Assembly: GCF_029338375.1 (NCBI RefSeq) | Contig: NZ_CP119804.1 | Location: 62,001 to 126,000 of the forward strand | Direction: 5' to 3' | DNA: 64,000 nucleotides | Origin: Halorussus lipolyticus | GTDB taxonomy: Archaea; Halobacteriota; Halobacteria; Halobacteriales; Haladaptataceae | Shown here: piece by piece, positions 13,013-21,831 of the stretch | How positions within the stretch are numbered: the first letter of the stretch is position 1 | How the letters are laid out: the number at the start of each line of letters is the position of its first letter | Notes under the pieces: generated by a model | Database searches by the model: none | The model's input: the letters and a program-made list of their open reading frames with translations, nothing else | What the model was told of the DNA's origin: nothing | Position numbers and translations under genes: made by a program

Positions 13013-13260
13013 GAGATAACAATCCTCGAACCCCTACAAGAGGCTACCCCTGAATGGCTAAGGACGTTTTAATACCAAATAAGGAGATTAATATTGTTTG
13101 GACGGGTTCGACCGGGTGACGGTCAGCTGTCAGCGAGGAGTTCCGGGGGCGTCGCGGACGGGTCGGCGATTCGGACACGTCACACCCATCGGAGACATCT
13201 CTACAATTCTTTTGCAATTGTATAGGTTGTCGAGAGTCGAATCCGGCGTTCCGGCCGTCG
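13013..13260. other. Intergenic region with gltB promoter and AT-rich palindrome
   Basis: Holds the candidate gltB promoter (13067-13074, minus strand) and, at 13202-13222, a TACAATT-N7-AATTGTA palindrome followed by taggtt. The 14-mer caattgtataggtt at 13215-13228 recurs exactly at 33287-33300. The palindrome lies about 40 bp past the stop codon of the minus-strand surface-protein gene ending at 13261 and could be a terminator. Confidence 0.5.
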
Positions 13261-14082
13261 CTACGCCGAGAAGTACCGGAAGGTCACCCCGCCCGCGAGG
13301 AACAGCGCGAGGCCGCCCACCGCGGTCCCAATCGGTCCGCCGGGGAGGTCCGACGATTCGTCTCCGGCCCCGGTCGAATCGGTCGCCTGCTCGGTCGTGA
13401 CCGGGGTGGTTTCGGTCGGGGCCTCGTCGCCGACGGTGGGAGCGTCGCTCCGGGTACGCTTGGTGTCGTCGTCCTCGACCGCTCGCTCGGTCGTCGTCGC
13501 GGTCGTCGGGTCGTCGGACGACGACTCGTCCGACCGGTCGCTGGTGTCGCCGAATCCACCACCGTCACTGCCGTCATCACCGCCAGCACCGCCGCCGTTA
13601 CCGCCACCGCCGGACCCGCCGTCCGAGTCGTCCTCGGTCGTCGTTCGCTGGGTCGTGGTCGCGGTGGTCGTCGTCGTGGTCGTCCCCGACCCGCCGCCGG
13701 CCGACCCCGTGAGGTCGCGCCGCTCGGAGGCCCCCGACTCCCACGTCACGGTCGTCCCGGTCGAACCGCCGTTCACCGCGAGCGAGAGCGTCTCGTCGGT
13801 CGCGTCAGTGTCGGGGTCCGAGACCGACACGTCGTAGAATCCCGACTCGTTGGTCGTCGCCGTCGCCACGGTCCGGCCGTCGTAGACGACTTCGACGGTC
13901 GCACCGGCCAGCGCGTCCCCGTCGCCGTCGGTGACGGTCCCGTAGAGGCGATGTGGCGGGTCCGGAACGCTCGCACCGGGACCGGCCGCCGCGACCAGTA
14001 CCGCCGCGACCGCGAGTGCGATTACCGCGCCGACTCGGCGCGTCCGTCGTCGGTCAGTTGGGTCTGAGTCTGATTCGAGCAT
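13261..14082 (-). CDS. Secreted protein with carboxypeptidase-regulatory-like fold and C-terminal anchor
   Basis: A 273-residue surface protein. An N-terminal signal helix (VGAVIALAVAAVLVAAAGPG) is followed by one beta-sandwich domain resembling the CarboxypepD_reg family (LYGTVTDGDGDALAGATVEV, SGFYDVSV), then a ~120-residue Thr/Ser/Gly/Asp linker rich in TTT runs, probable O-glycosylation sites, and a C-terminal helix GTAVGGLALFLAGGVTF ending FRYFSA. The tail resembles archaeosortase-type anchors in layout, but I see no PGF motif. Its ATG lies one base after the stop of the giant surface protein upstream, so the two are very likely one transcript. Confidence 0.78.
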   Translation of the reverse strand: MLESDSDPTDRRRTRRVGAVIALAVAAVLVAAAGPGASVPDPPHRLYGTVTDGDGDALAGATVEVVYDGRTVATATTNESGFYDVSVSDPDTDATDETLSLAVNGGSTGTTVTWESGASERRDLTGSAGGGSGTTTTTTTATTTQRTTTEDDSDGGSGGGGNGGGAGGDDGSDGGGFGDTSDRSDESSSDDPTTATTTERAVEDDDTKRTRSDAPTVGDEAPTETTPVTTEQATDSTGAGDESSDLPGGPIGTAVGGLALFLAGGVTFRYFSA

Positions 14083-14083
14083 A

Positions 14084-17000
14084 TCAGTAGGAAGTCGTGT
14101 TGTAGGTCGCGTCGTCCGAGACGAGGAGCCAGTACCCTTCGCCCGGCCGGAAGGTGTCGTTCTGGAGGTCCACCAGTCGGTAGTCGAGCGCCCCGTCGGT
14201 CCCTTGGGCGAACGCCGTCACGTCGTCGGCTTCGACCGTCCCGAGGGCATCGCCCGCGGACCGCTCGCCCTCCTCCCAGTGGCCGACCAGATTCCACCCC
14301 GCTTCGAGTTGCTCGGTGCGCGTCTGACCGCCGGCCACGTTATCGACGGTCACGTCGATGGTTGTCGAGCGGTCGGCCACGAAGACGTACCCCTTGCCCC
14401 CGACCAGCGCCGAGAAGTCGTTGGTCGGCGCGTCGGGGTCGTAGCTCTGCCACTCGTTGTCGTCGTAGGTCCAGACCGTCTCGACGCCCGCGAGGGTGAG
14501 GTCCGACAGCGAGACGTTGCCCTCGACCGCGGGGACCGACACGAAGTTCTCGCCGGGGACCAGCGACAACCGGACGGTGTGAATCTCGGCCGGGATGGCG
14601 GTCCCGCCCGAATCGCCGAACTCCTCGGTGTAGCTTCCGGGCGCGAACGAGACGGTCGGCGCGTCGTCGGTCGAGACGTGCCCCGAGACGGTCACGTTTA
14701 TCTCGGTCGTGGCGCTCTCGGTGCCCGAGACGCCGGTGACGGTCGCATTATCGACGCTCACGTCGCCGGCCGCGAGTCCGCTCGCGTCCACCGACTCGCT
14801 GAACTCGACGGTCAGCGTGGTCGCGGTGGCGTTAGCGTCCCGAATCCACGCGCTCGCCGGTTCGGGGTCGGCCCGGTCCACCACCGCCGTCGCGGTCTGG
14901 CCGGTCGCCCCGTCGCCCTGCGGGTCGGTTGCGGTTTCGAGGCGCACGTCGTACTCGCCGTCTCTGCTCGGCGTGACCGTCGCGTTGTACTCGTAGCCGC
15001 CAGAGCCGTTGGGCGATTCGGCGAACTCGTCGGTCGTCAGATTCCGGGTCCCGTTCGGCCCGGTCACGGTCGCTCGAACCGAGGAGAGTCGGTCGGTGGA
15101 GTCGAACCGGACCGACACGTTGTCGCCCGCGGTCCCGGCGTCGAACCCGCTGACGGTCGGCGGCGTGTCCACGACGAAGGAGAACGTCGCGTTGGCCCGG
15201 TTGTCCAGCGTGTCGTTGGCGACTACCTCGACAGTCACGTCGCCGTCGGCGAGCGAGATTCCTGCTGTCGCGGGGTCTACCGCCAACTCGCCGCCGGAGA
15301 AACTGACGCCCGGTGTAGCGGTCCCGACCGAATCCAACGTCGTGCCCGCAGAATCCGTCACCGTCACGCCGACCGACGAGGACGCCACGCCGGTCGCGTC
15401 CCCAATCGAGACGTTGACCGGGACTTGCGAGTCGGCCACCGTCCCGGTCGGCGACCCGCTGTCGAACGTCGGCGGGGTGGTATCGACCCGGAAGGAGAAC
15501 GTCGCGTTGGCCCGGTTGCCCACGGTGTCGTTGGCCGCCACCGTGACCGTCACCTCGCCGTCGGCGAACGAGACGCCGGCCTCGTCGGAGTCCAGCACCA
15601 GTTCGCCGCCGGAGAAACTGACCCCTGCTGTGGCAGTACCCACCGCGTCGAGTTTCGTGCCCGCCGAATCCGTCACGGTGAGTCTCAGACTGCTCGCGTT
15701 CACGGCGTGGGTCGCGTCGGAGACGTTGACCGTGACGTTCGCCCGGTCGTCGGCCACGGTGGTCCCGGCGGGCGACTCGCCCGCGAACTCGGGACCGGTC
15801 ACGTCCGCGGTGGTCGCGTTCGTCGCGCCCGACGCGCCGTCGTTACCCATCCCGTCCTCAGCGAGACCGAGCGTGGCCTCGTAGGTCCCGTCGGCGCTTC
15901 CCTCGTAGGTCGCTGTGTAGGTGTAGGGACCGGTCCCGGTCTCGGTGAACGACGACCGGTCGAGCGTCACCGACCCGGCGGGCGTCGAGAGCGCGACCGA
16001 GACCGCCGAGAGGCGCTGGTCGCTGTCGAACGCGACCGAAACCTCCCGGCCGGTCGGGTTGGCGACGCGCAGGTTAGCCACCTCGGGCGTGTCGGTGTCC
16101 ACCGGGAACTGGTAGGCGTTCGACGCAATCGGGTTCCCGACCGGGTCGTAGGCGTCGCTCACGCTGAGCGTGGCGTCGGTGGTCTCGTCGTCGTCGGCCA
16201 CGGTGAGCGTCCCGGTCCACGCCGTCGAGTTGACGAAACTCCCGCCCGAGAGGGTGTACGACCGATTCAGGCCCGAGACGATTGCGGTCGGCGAGCGCGA
16301 GGTATCGACCGGTTCGTCGAACCTGACCGTCACCTGCTGGCCGGTCCCGGCGGTCGAGTCGTTGACCCCGCCGCCCGCAATCGTGACGCCCGCGACGCCC
16401 GGCGCAACCGTGTCCTTCTCGACCGGTATCTCCTCTACGAACCCCTCGATGTTGGGATAGCCGGCGTCCAGCGTCATCGACTCGACGGTCACGGACCCCT
16501 CCGAGAGCGACGAGGCGTCGATGCCGGAGACCGTCACCGTGGTCTGGTCGGGGGCGACGCTGGCGGACTGTACCACGGAGTTCGTCCCGTCGCCGAGTCG
16601 AACCCGGACCTCGTCGGCGTCCGACCCCGAGACGAGTTCGACCGTCACCGAGTAGTCGCTGGCGTTACTCGCTGTGATGTCGCCTGCCTTCGTCGCCTCT
16701 GGCTTGGCCGGGCCGGTGGTGTTGACCCGGAAGGTGTTGGTCGCGTCGGGGGCCAGCGCGTTGCCCTCGGCGTCGGTCGCCTCGGCGACCCGGATGGCGG
16801 CCTCGGTGTCGTCGTTGTCGTCCTTAATCATCACCGTCCCGGTCCACGCAGTCGCGTTGGCGTAACTCCCGGACACGTCGTAGGTCCGATTCAGCCCCGT
16901 CAGCGTGACGTTCGGCGCGTCGTCGGTCGCCATCTCGTCGTCGAACATGACGGTCACGGTCTGCTGAGTCCCCACGTCGTAGGTCCCGATTGGCGCGTTC

Positions 17001-18385
17001 GTGATGGTCGCGTCCGCGACACCCGGCGTCGTCGTGTCCTTCGTCAGCGTCGCCACGGTCGCCGTCGCGGCGTTGTCGCCGTAGTCGGTCAGGGTCGCCG
17101 AGACCGACAGTTGCCCGTCGGCGAGCGTCGAGAGGTTCAGGTCGGCGAACGTCACCGCGTGGGGGTCCGTATCGCCGTCGGTCTCGTTGGCGACTGTCGT
17201 GTTCGCCTCGACCGTCGCGCTCCCGTCCGAGACGGTCACGTCGAGGAGACCGGCCTCGTGGTCGTCAGCCAGTCGGACCGTGAGGTCGTATGCTTCGACG
17301 TTGCTCGCGTTGACCGGGCGACTCGTCGCCGACTGGGGCGCGGCGGGTTGCTGGGTGTCCGCCAGCACGGTCGTCGCGGTGTCGGCCGGATTGTCGTAGG
17401 CGTCGAAAATCGCGTCGGACGCGGGCCGAATCGTGTCGTTTCCGATGTCGGTCGGGACGGCCGCCGCGTCGAGTTCGAGATACGCCGTGTCGGTGTTCGG
17501 CCAGTGGGTGACGCTACTGATACTCGACGCACCCGCACCGTTCGCGTCGGCGTACACGAAGTCGCTGGCCGAGAGGTCTCCTCCCGAGGAGTTCGAGACT
17601 TTCTCGCTGAACGTGACTTTCACGGTCGGTCCGCCGGCCTCTATCTCGGCCTCCTCGATGGTCGGAGAAGTGGTGTCAACCGTCACTACGTCCGAGAGAG
17701 TCTGATTGTTCGTGACCTCGTTGTCGAAGTCGTCGGTCGCGGTTCGGAGGTCTGCGGTGTAGTCGCCGTCGGTGCTGGCGGTGTAGGTCGCGGTGTAGGT
17801 GTAGGTCCCGCTGTCGTTCTGTTCGGTGAAGTCGGTCAGTGTCGTGGACTCCGGCCCGGTCAGGTCGGCCTCGTGGGTCTGGAGTTGCTCGTCGGTGACC
17901 ATCGTGAGTTCGAGTTGCTGGCCCGACGGGTTGGTCAGGTTGAAGTCGGTGACCCACGGCGGCGACCCGTCGATGCGTATCGTCGCGGACCCGCCGGCCG
18001 TCAGGTCGGTGCCCGTGGTGAGCGAACTCGCCCCTTCGTAGACGTAGACCGCGTACTCTCCGTCGAGGCCCGTGGTATCCGAGAAGGTAGTCGAGTGCGC
18101 CAGATTGTCGTCCTCCGATGCAACCGAGGTCGCTCGGTCGCCCGAACTGTATTGGCCGTCAGCGTCGGCGTCCAGCACGACGTGCATCGTACTTCCGTCG
18201 TCGGCGGTGTCGTCCACGTAACTGACGGTGAACGAGTTCCCCGCCTTGATTTCCGACTTGCTGATGCCCACGCTCTCGGCTTGGCTTCGTGCGGTGTCGG
18301 TCAACACGCTTACCCCGGCCGTGACGGCCGCGACCACTACAACGACCGAGACCAAAGCCGAGAGCCATTCGCGTGACCGAACCAT
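14084..18385 (-). CDS. Giant surface glycoprotein with repeated Ig-like domains
   Basis: A 1433-residue secreted, acidic protein. The signal peptide is at the N-terminus (SALVSVVVVVAAVTAGVSVL). The body is a chain of beta-sandwich modules: two ~107-residue modules share the pattern SAGT.LD.VGTAT.GVSFSGGEL and RANATFSF near residues 870-1080, and a second type (NPSGQQLEL, NPTGREVSV; ending TYTATYxxSxDGxY) occurs at least three times. Many NxS/T sequons suggest N-glycosylation. The C-terminal ~130 residues contain LVPGENFVSVPA and GWNLVGHW, common at the ends of haloarchaeal surface proteins. It has no TM helix of its own; the co-transcribed downstream protein does. A role as adhesin or cell-wall component is inferred. 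Confidence 0.88.
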   Translation of the reverse strand: MVRSREWLSALVSVVVVVAAVTAGVSVLTDTARSQAESVGISKSEIKAGNSFTVSYVDDTADDGSTMHVVLDADADGQYSSGDRATSVASEDDNLAHSTTFSDTTGLDGEYAVYVYEGASSLTTGTDLTAGGSATIRIDGSPPWVTDFNLTNPSGQQLELTMVTDEQLQTHEADLTGPESTTLTDFTEQNDSGTYTYTATYTASTDGDYTADLRTATDDFDNEVTNNQTLSDVVTVDTTSPTIEEAEIEAGGPTVKVTFSEKVSNSSGGDLSASDFVYADANGAGASSISSVTHWPNTDTAYLELDAAAVPTDIGNDTIRPASDAIFDAYDNPADTATTVLADTQQPAAPQSATSRPVNASNVEAYDLTVRLADDHEAGLLDVTVSDGSATVEANTTVANETDGDTDPHAVTFADLNLSTLADGQLSVSATLTDYGDNAATATVATLTKDTTTPGVADATITNAPIGTYDVGTQQTVTVMFDDEMATDDAPNVTLTGLNRTYDVSGSYANATAWTGTVMIKDDNDDTEAAIRVAEATDAEGNALAPDATNTFRVNTTGPAKPEATKAGDITASNASDYSVTVELVSGSDADEVRVRLGDGTNSVVQSASVAPDQTTVTVSGIDASSLSEGSVTVESMTLDAGYPNIEGFVEEIPVEKDTVAPGVAGVTIAGGGVNDSTAGTGQQVTVRFDEPVDTSRSPTAIVSGLNRSYTLSGGSFVNSTAWTGTLTVADDDETTDATLSVSDAYDPVGNPIASNAYQFPVDTDTPEVANLRVANPTGREVSVAFDSDQRLSAVSVALSTPAGSVTLDRSSFTETGTGPYTYTATYEGSADGTYEATLGLAEDGMGNDGASGATNATTADVTGPEFAGESPAGTTVADDRANVTVNVSDATHAVNASSLRLTVTDSAGTKLDAVGTATAGVSFSGGELVLDSDEAGVSFADGEVTVTVAANDTVGNRANATFSFRVDTTPPTFDSGSPTGTVADSQVPVNVSIGDATGVASSSVGVTVTDSAGTTLDSVGTATPGVSFSGGELAVDPATAGISLADGDVTVEVVANDTLDNRANATFSFVVDTPPTVSGFDAGTAGDNVSVRFDSTDRLSSVRATVTGPNGTRNLTTDEFAESPNGSGGYEYNATVTPSRDGEYDVRLETATDPQGDGATGQTATAVVDRADPEPASAWIRDANATATTLTVEFSESVDASGLAAGDVSVDNATVTGVSGTESATTEINVTVSGHVSTDDAPTVSFAPGSYTEEFGDSGGTAIPAEIHTVRLSLVPGENFVSVPAVEGNVSLSDLTLAGVETVWTYDDNEWQSYDPDAPTNDFSALVGGKGYVFVADRSTTIDVTVDNVAGGQTRTEQLEAGWNLVGHWEEGERSAGDALGTVEADDVTAFAQGTDGALDYRLVDLQNDTFRPGEGYWLLVSDDATYNTTSY

Positions 18386-18566
18386 TTTTTCTACCTTTAA
18401 AGTTACTATTGATAGACCTATCGGTTTTCGAAAATCGGGACAGGACAGCGTACTTACTGTATTCCTCCAAATATATTAGCAGTGAGACGATTATAAATCG
18501 ACTATACGTCACTCGCCGCCCTCGCCGTGGGAAAATCCTATGAGAGCAGGGATAAGTACCAAAAGC

Positions 18567-18944
18567 ATGAGGGATACGAACTTGGGCGACGAACCGGCGG
18601 TCGTGACCGAGTTTCTCGACGAGTACAACGTGGTCGAGAAGTTCCAGACGGGCGTCGGCCGAATCCACGCGCAGGCCCTCGGGATGAAGATTCACTCGCT
18701 CGACCACGGACGCGGGTCCTACGAGTTCGACGTGCTGACGTGGGACGACGGTCGCGCCGTCGCATACTACCCACCGGAAGTAGAGTTCAGCGCGGTCCTC
18801 CTGTTCCCGACCGGGTGGGGGTACTACTGCTGTCAGAGTCCGCAGGATACCGCCGACGTCGCAGACTGGTTCGAGGACGAACTCTCGGAGCATCTGGACG
18901 ACGACGAGGCGATTATCGAACTGGTCGATGTCGAGACGGAGTAG
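18567..18944 (+). CDS. Conserved hypothetical cytosolic protein
   Basis: A 125-residue acidic protein (MRDTNLGDEPAVVTEFLDEY to a DDDEAIIELVDVETE tail) with no membrane segment and a CC pair in YYCCQS. The frame also opens at 18540, but the nine extra codons use rare codons (aga, ata, agt), so 18567 is preferred. A TATA-like ttataaat at 18491-18498 lies in the divergent gap to the giant surface protein. No known family is recognised. It converges with the MFS transporter, 21 bp away. Confidence 0.65.
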   Translation: MRDTNLGDEPAVVTEFLDEYNVVEKFQTGVGRIHAQALGMKIHSLDHGRGSYEFDVLTWDDGRAVAYYPPEVEFSAVLLFPTGWGYYCCQSPQDTADVADWFEDELSEHLDDDEAIIELVDVETE

Positions 18945-18965
18945 GCCCTCGACTGCGAGTAGGGG

Positions 18966-20222
18966 CTACCACTCGGTCAGCGCCTGCGCGCCGTAGTTGT
19001 GCGAGAGGACGCCGAAGAAGGTCAGGACTGCGCTGAGGGCGGCGGCCCCGCCGACGAAGAACACCCAGTCGATTTGCGTCGCCATCAGGGCACCGCCGAG
19101 CATCGGCGCGAGGACGCTCCCCGGCCGCCAGACCAACTCCCGGATGCCGAAACTGGAGGCCACGCTCCCGTCGTCGGTGCCCTCGTCGGCGAACAGCGCC
19201 ATGCTGGCGGGTTCCCGGATGCTGTCGGCGACTCCCAGCAGGCCGTTGCAGACGAGCAGGGGGAGAAAGGCGGCCGAGAGGGTCCCGAGGAGGGGGAAGG
19301 TCGCGGGCAGGTTTAGCGCGGTTCCGATGGCGGGCGTGAACGGGACCGCGATGGCGACCAACCCGTAGAGACCCCCGCCGACGAAGACGAACAGCGAGCG
19401 CCCGGCGCGGTCCGAGAGTCTGCCGGTGTGGGGTTGCAAGAGCATGTTCGTGACCTTCTCGGCGGTGACGACGAGACCGATGACCAGCGGGGTGGTGTAG
19501 CCCAACCCGCCCTGCGCGGCAGTGACGCCGGCGTAGATGGGCACCCACGTCCGGACCAGCGTGACCGCGACGGCGTACTGGGCGCGGAAACTCGTCAGGG
19601 TCCAGAGCCGGCGGTTGAACGCCAGTCCGGCGAAGGGGTTGCCTTTCACGCGGGACTCGTCCTCGTCCAGCAGGAACCAGACGCCGACCATCGCGGGGAC
19701 GAGGAGGACGACGAGGACGGTGTAGACGGCCTCGAACCCGCCCCACTCGTAGAGACCGCCCGCGGCGAGACTGCCGAGGATGCCCGCCGCGAGTCGCCAC
19801 GAGTTCGCTTTCCCGATGTGGTTGGCCCGCCGGTCGGGCGGGGAGAGTTCGCCGACCAGCGCCAGCGACATCAGGCCCGACCCGGTGACGGCGATGCCTT
19901 GCAGGCCGCGGACGAGGATGAACTGCCACGACTCCGCAGAGGGATTCGAGACCAGCGCGAACGCGATATAGCTCAGGATGCTCACCCCGAGGACGCCCAC
20001 GAGGACGAGTCGCTTGTCTCCTCGGTCGCCCGCCCACGCCAGCGGAATCGTGGCGAGGGTCTGCGCGGCGGTGAACGCCGTCGTGAACAGGCCGACGACC
20101 AACCCGGTGGCCCCGAACAGGGTGATGTACTTCGGGAGGAGGGTCAACAGCGTCACGAACCCGAACCCGGAGGCGAACCGCGTCAGATAGAGCGCGTAGA
20201 ACTGGAGTTTCTCCTCGTTCAC
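18966..20222 (-). CDS. Major facilitator superfamily transporter
   Basis: A 418-residue protein with twelve predicted helices, a loop-2 motif AWAGDRGDKRLVLV and a matching loop-8 motif PHTGRLSDRAGR, as in MFS drug/proton antiporters and related carriers. The frame is open to 20381, but the extra 53 codons do not look like a haloarchaeal N-terminus; GTG at 20222 (VNEEKLQFYALYLTRFASGFG) begins just before helix 1 and fits the family. The substrate is unknown. Confidence 0.85.
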   Translation of the reverse strand: MNEEKLQFYALYLTRFASGFGFVTLLTLLPKYITLFGATGLVVGLFTTAFTAAQTLATIPLAWAGDRGDKRLVLVGVLGVSILSYIAFALVSNPSAESWQFILVRGLQGIAVTGSGLMSLALVGELSPPDRRANHIGKANSWRLAAGILGSLAAGGLYEWGGFEAVYTVLVVLLVPAMVGVWFLLDEDESRVKGNPFAGLAFNRRLWTLTSFRAQYAVAVTLVRTWVPIYAGVTAAQGGLGYTTPLVIGLVVTAEKVTNMLLQPHTGRLSDRAGRSLFVFVGGGLYGLVAIAVPFTPAIGTALNLPATFPLLGTLSAAFLPLLVCNGLLGVADSIREPASMALFADEGTDDGSVASSFGIRELVWRPGSVLAPMLGGALMATQIDWVFFVGGAAALSAVLTFFGVLSHNYGAQALTEW

Positions 20223-20802
20223 ACCGAAAAAAGCTCCTCGGGCCGGAAAAGTCGTTTCGGAACTCGTTCCGGAACACCAACCGATTTCACCGCGTTCGGC
20301 GGCCCATTTTGCCGGATTCGGCGACCGCGACTCGGCCCATCGAAGTTCGCACTCGGAGGACTGTGTTAGAGAGAAAGACAACTATATATTTTCTAGAAAT
20401 ACCTATACCGGTTCTTCCCAATTACAAAAATTGCTCCTTATGCTGTCGGCGCGCGCTGGCACGACCCGAAGTGGTCGTGCCAACCGCGCGAGGGACGAGG
20501 ACCGCAACGAAGTGAGGACCGCAGGAGGTTGGGGAGGTGTGAGGTCCGCGGTAGCGGTGCGGTAGACGGCGTTGTTCAAGCCTGAAGCTAGCTTCTCGTC
20601 GTCTCCTACTCTGGTCGTTTCCAACTCTGGTCGTCTCCTACTCTGGTCGTTTCCAACTCTGGTCGTCTCCTACTCTGGTCGTTTCCAACTCTGGTCGTCT
20701 CTCACTTTGGCCGTTCTCCACTCTCGTTCTGAGACTCCTATGCACTCGATAAACGACGATGTTACCGACGGCCGAAGAAAACGAAAAACGCAACTCCGTG
20801 AC
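20223..20802. repeat. Repeat-rich intergenic region
   Basis: No gene is supported. From left to right: an AT-rich promoter-like tatatatttt (20383-20392); a palindrome ctggcacgacc/ggtcgtgcca around 20456-20484; a GAGGGACGA...GGAGGTTGGGGAGGTGTGAGG block that also occurs at 62830-62940 on the other strand; the 40-bp core at 20554-20593 shared with 532-571; and a tandem repeat at 20599-20726 described separately. Confidence 0.75.
20599..20726. repeat. 32-bp tandem repeat, four units
   Basis: Three exact 32-bp units (20599-20630, 20631-20662, 20663-20694) and a diverged fourth (20695-20726). Each unit is itself two related 16-bp halves, tcgtctcctactctgg and tcgtttccaactctgg, so the array is eight 16-bp steps. 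There are no unique spacers, so it is not a CRISPR. It begins six bases after the 40-bp core shared with the left end of the window, where a different 16-bp tandem array lies on the other side of the core. Confidence 0.95.
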
Positions 20803-21831
20803 TCAGCCCTGCCAGTCCAGCACCGTCGCGGCCCACGTGTAGCCGGTTCCGGCCGCGAGGAAGCACAGCACGTCGCCCGACTCGACCAGTCCGCGCTCGA
20901 CGCCCTCGTCCAGCGCGAGAATCTGGTCCACGCTCTGGACGTGGCCGTACTCGTCGAGGTAGTAGTCTTCCGCACCCAAGCGGTCGGTCAGCAGGTCGTG
21001 GAACGACCGCTTCATGTGGGTCAGCGCCACGAAATCGAGGTCGTCGCGGTCGTAGCCAGACCGCGAGAGCGCGTCGTCGGCGACCTCCTCGAAGTTCGGG
21101 AGGCTTACGTCCGCGAGTCGCTCTTTCATTCCCTCGGGGTCGGGCACGTCGAGGGTGTGGAGACCCTGCTCGACGGTGGCCCGACTCGCCGGATTCCGGG
21201 ACCCGCCTGCGGGCATCACCACGTCCTCCGAGAAACTGCCGTCCGTCAGGGCGGCGCTCTCCCGAATCGTGGCCCGCAATCTGTCCTCGTCGGGGTCGGT
21301 TTCCAGCACCATCGCACAGGCCCCGCTCCCGAAGTTGAACATGAACGACGAGTCCTCGTTTTCGTAGTCCACCAAGTCCTCCTCTCGACTCGCCGAGACC
21401 AGCAGTGCGGTCTCGGGCGCGTCGGCCAGCAGTTGCGATTTTGCCTGCCGGATGGCCAGCGGTGCCCCGGCACAGAGCGCGTAGCTTTCGACCGCGAAGG
21501 CACCTTCCGCACCGAGGCGCTCGGCGACGTTCGCTGACGCGCTCCACACCACGAAGTCCTTGAACTCCGACCCGTGGTAGAGGACCATATCGACCTCGCC
21601 GGCTTCGATTTCCGCGTCAGCGAGGGCCTCCTCGGCGGCTTTCACGCACATGTCGGTGGTGTGGTCCGAATCCGATGGACAGACTCGCTTCTCGCGGACG
21701 CCCATCTTCTCGACCACGACGTCCTCGGGGATGTCACTCTGGGCCGCGATTTCCTCGCCCGTGACGATTTCGTCCGGGACGTACGTTCCGTAGCCAGTCA
21801 GTCCGACCGTGGATTCGCTCGGGTCTGTCAT
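20803..21831 (-). CDS. 3-oxoacyl-ACP synthase III-like condensing enzyme
   Basis: A 342-residue thiolase-fold protein of the KAS III family. The active-site Cys is C120 in ESYALCAGAPLA and the catalytic His is H272 in LTHMKRSFHD. Where FabH has the third residue, Asn, in a GNTSAAS loop, this protein has His298 in EYGHVQSVDQIL; such GH loops occur in KAS III-like proteins outside core fatty acid synthesis. It ends with a GTGYTWAATVLDW strand. Archaea lack a bacterial-type fatty acid pathway, so the acyl substrate is unknown. Its ATG overlaps the livM-type permease stop (ATGA), making it the last gene of the transporter operon and suggesting it uses a compound related to the imported one. Confidence 0.85.
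   Translation of the reverse strand: MTDPSESTVGLTGYGTYVPDEIVTGEEIAAQSDIPEDVVVEKMGVREKRVCPSDSDHTTDMCVKAAEEALADAEIEAGEVDMVLYHGSEFKDFVVWSASANVAERLGAEGAFAVESYALCAGAPLAIRQAKSQLLADAPETALLVSASREEDLVDYENEDSSFMFNFGSGACAMVLETDPDEDRLRATIRESAALTDGSFSEDVVMPAGGSRNPASRATVEQGLHTLDVPDPEGMKERLADVSLPNFEEVADDALSRSGYDRDDLDFVALTHMKRSFHDLLTDRLGAEDYYLDEYGHVQSVDQILALDEGVERGLVESGDVLCFLAAGTGYTWAATVLDWQG

Noticed and set aside
13067..13074. Riboswitch or long leader upstream of gltB
   Set aside because: The leader would be only about 30 nt and shows no stable fold; only a TATA-like element is supported.
14204..18376. A 1390-codon plus-strand frame opposite the giant surface protein
   Set aside because: It is rich in Arg, Gly and Val, as expected when a GC-rich acidic gene is read on the other strand. 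It has no hydrophobic core pattern or motif, while the minus-strand product has a signal peptide and repeated domains.
18223..20280. Upstream extension of the MFS gene and an overlapping 455-codon Arg-rich frame
   Set aside because: The extension lacks membrane or acidic character. The Arg-rich frame is a shadow of the MFS gene.
20599..20726. CRISPR array
   Set aside because: Repeats are directly adjacent without unique spacers, and no cas gene is present in the window.
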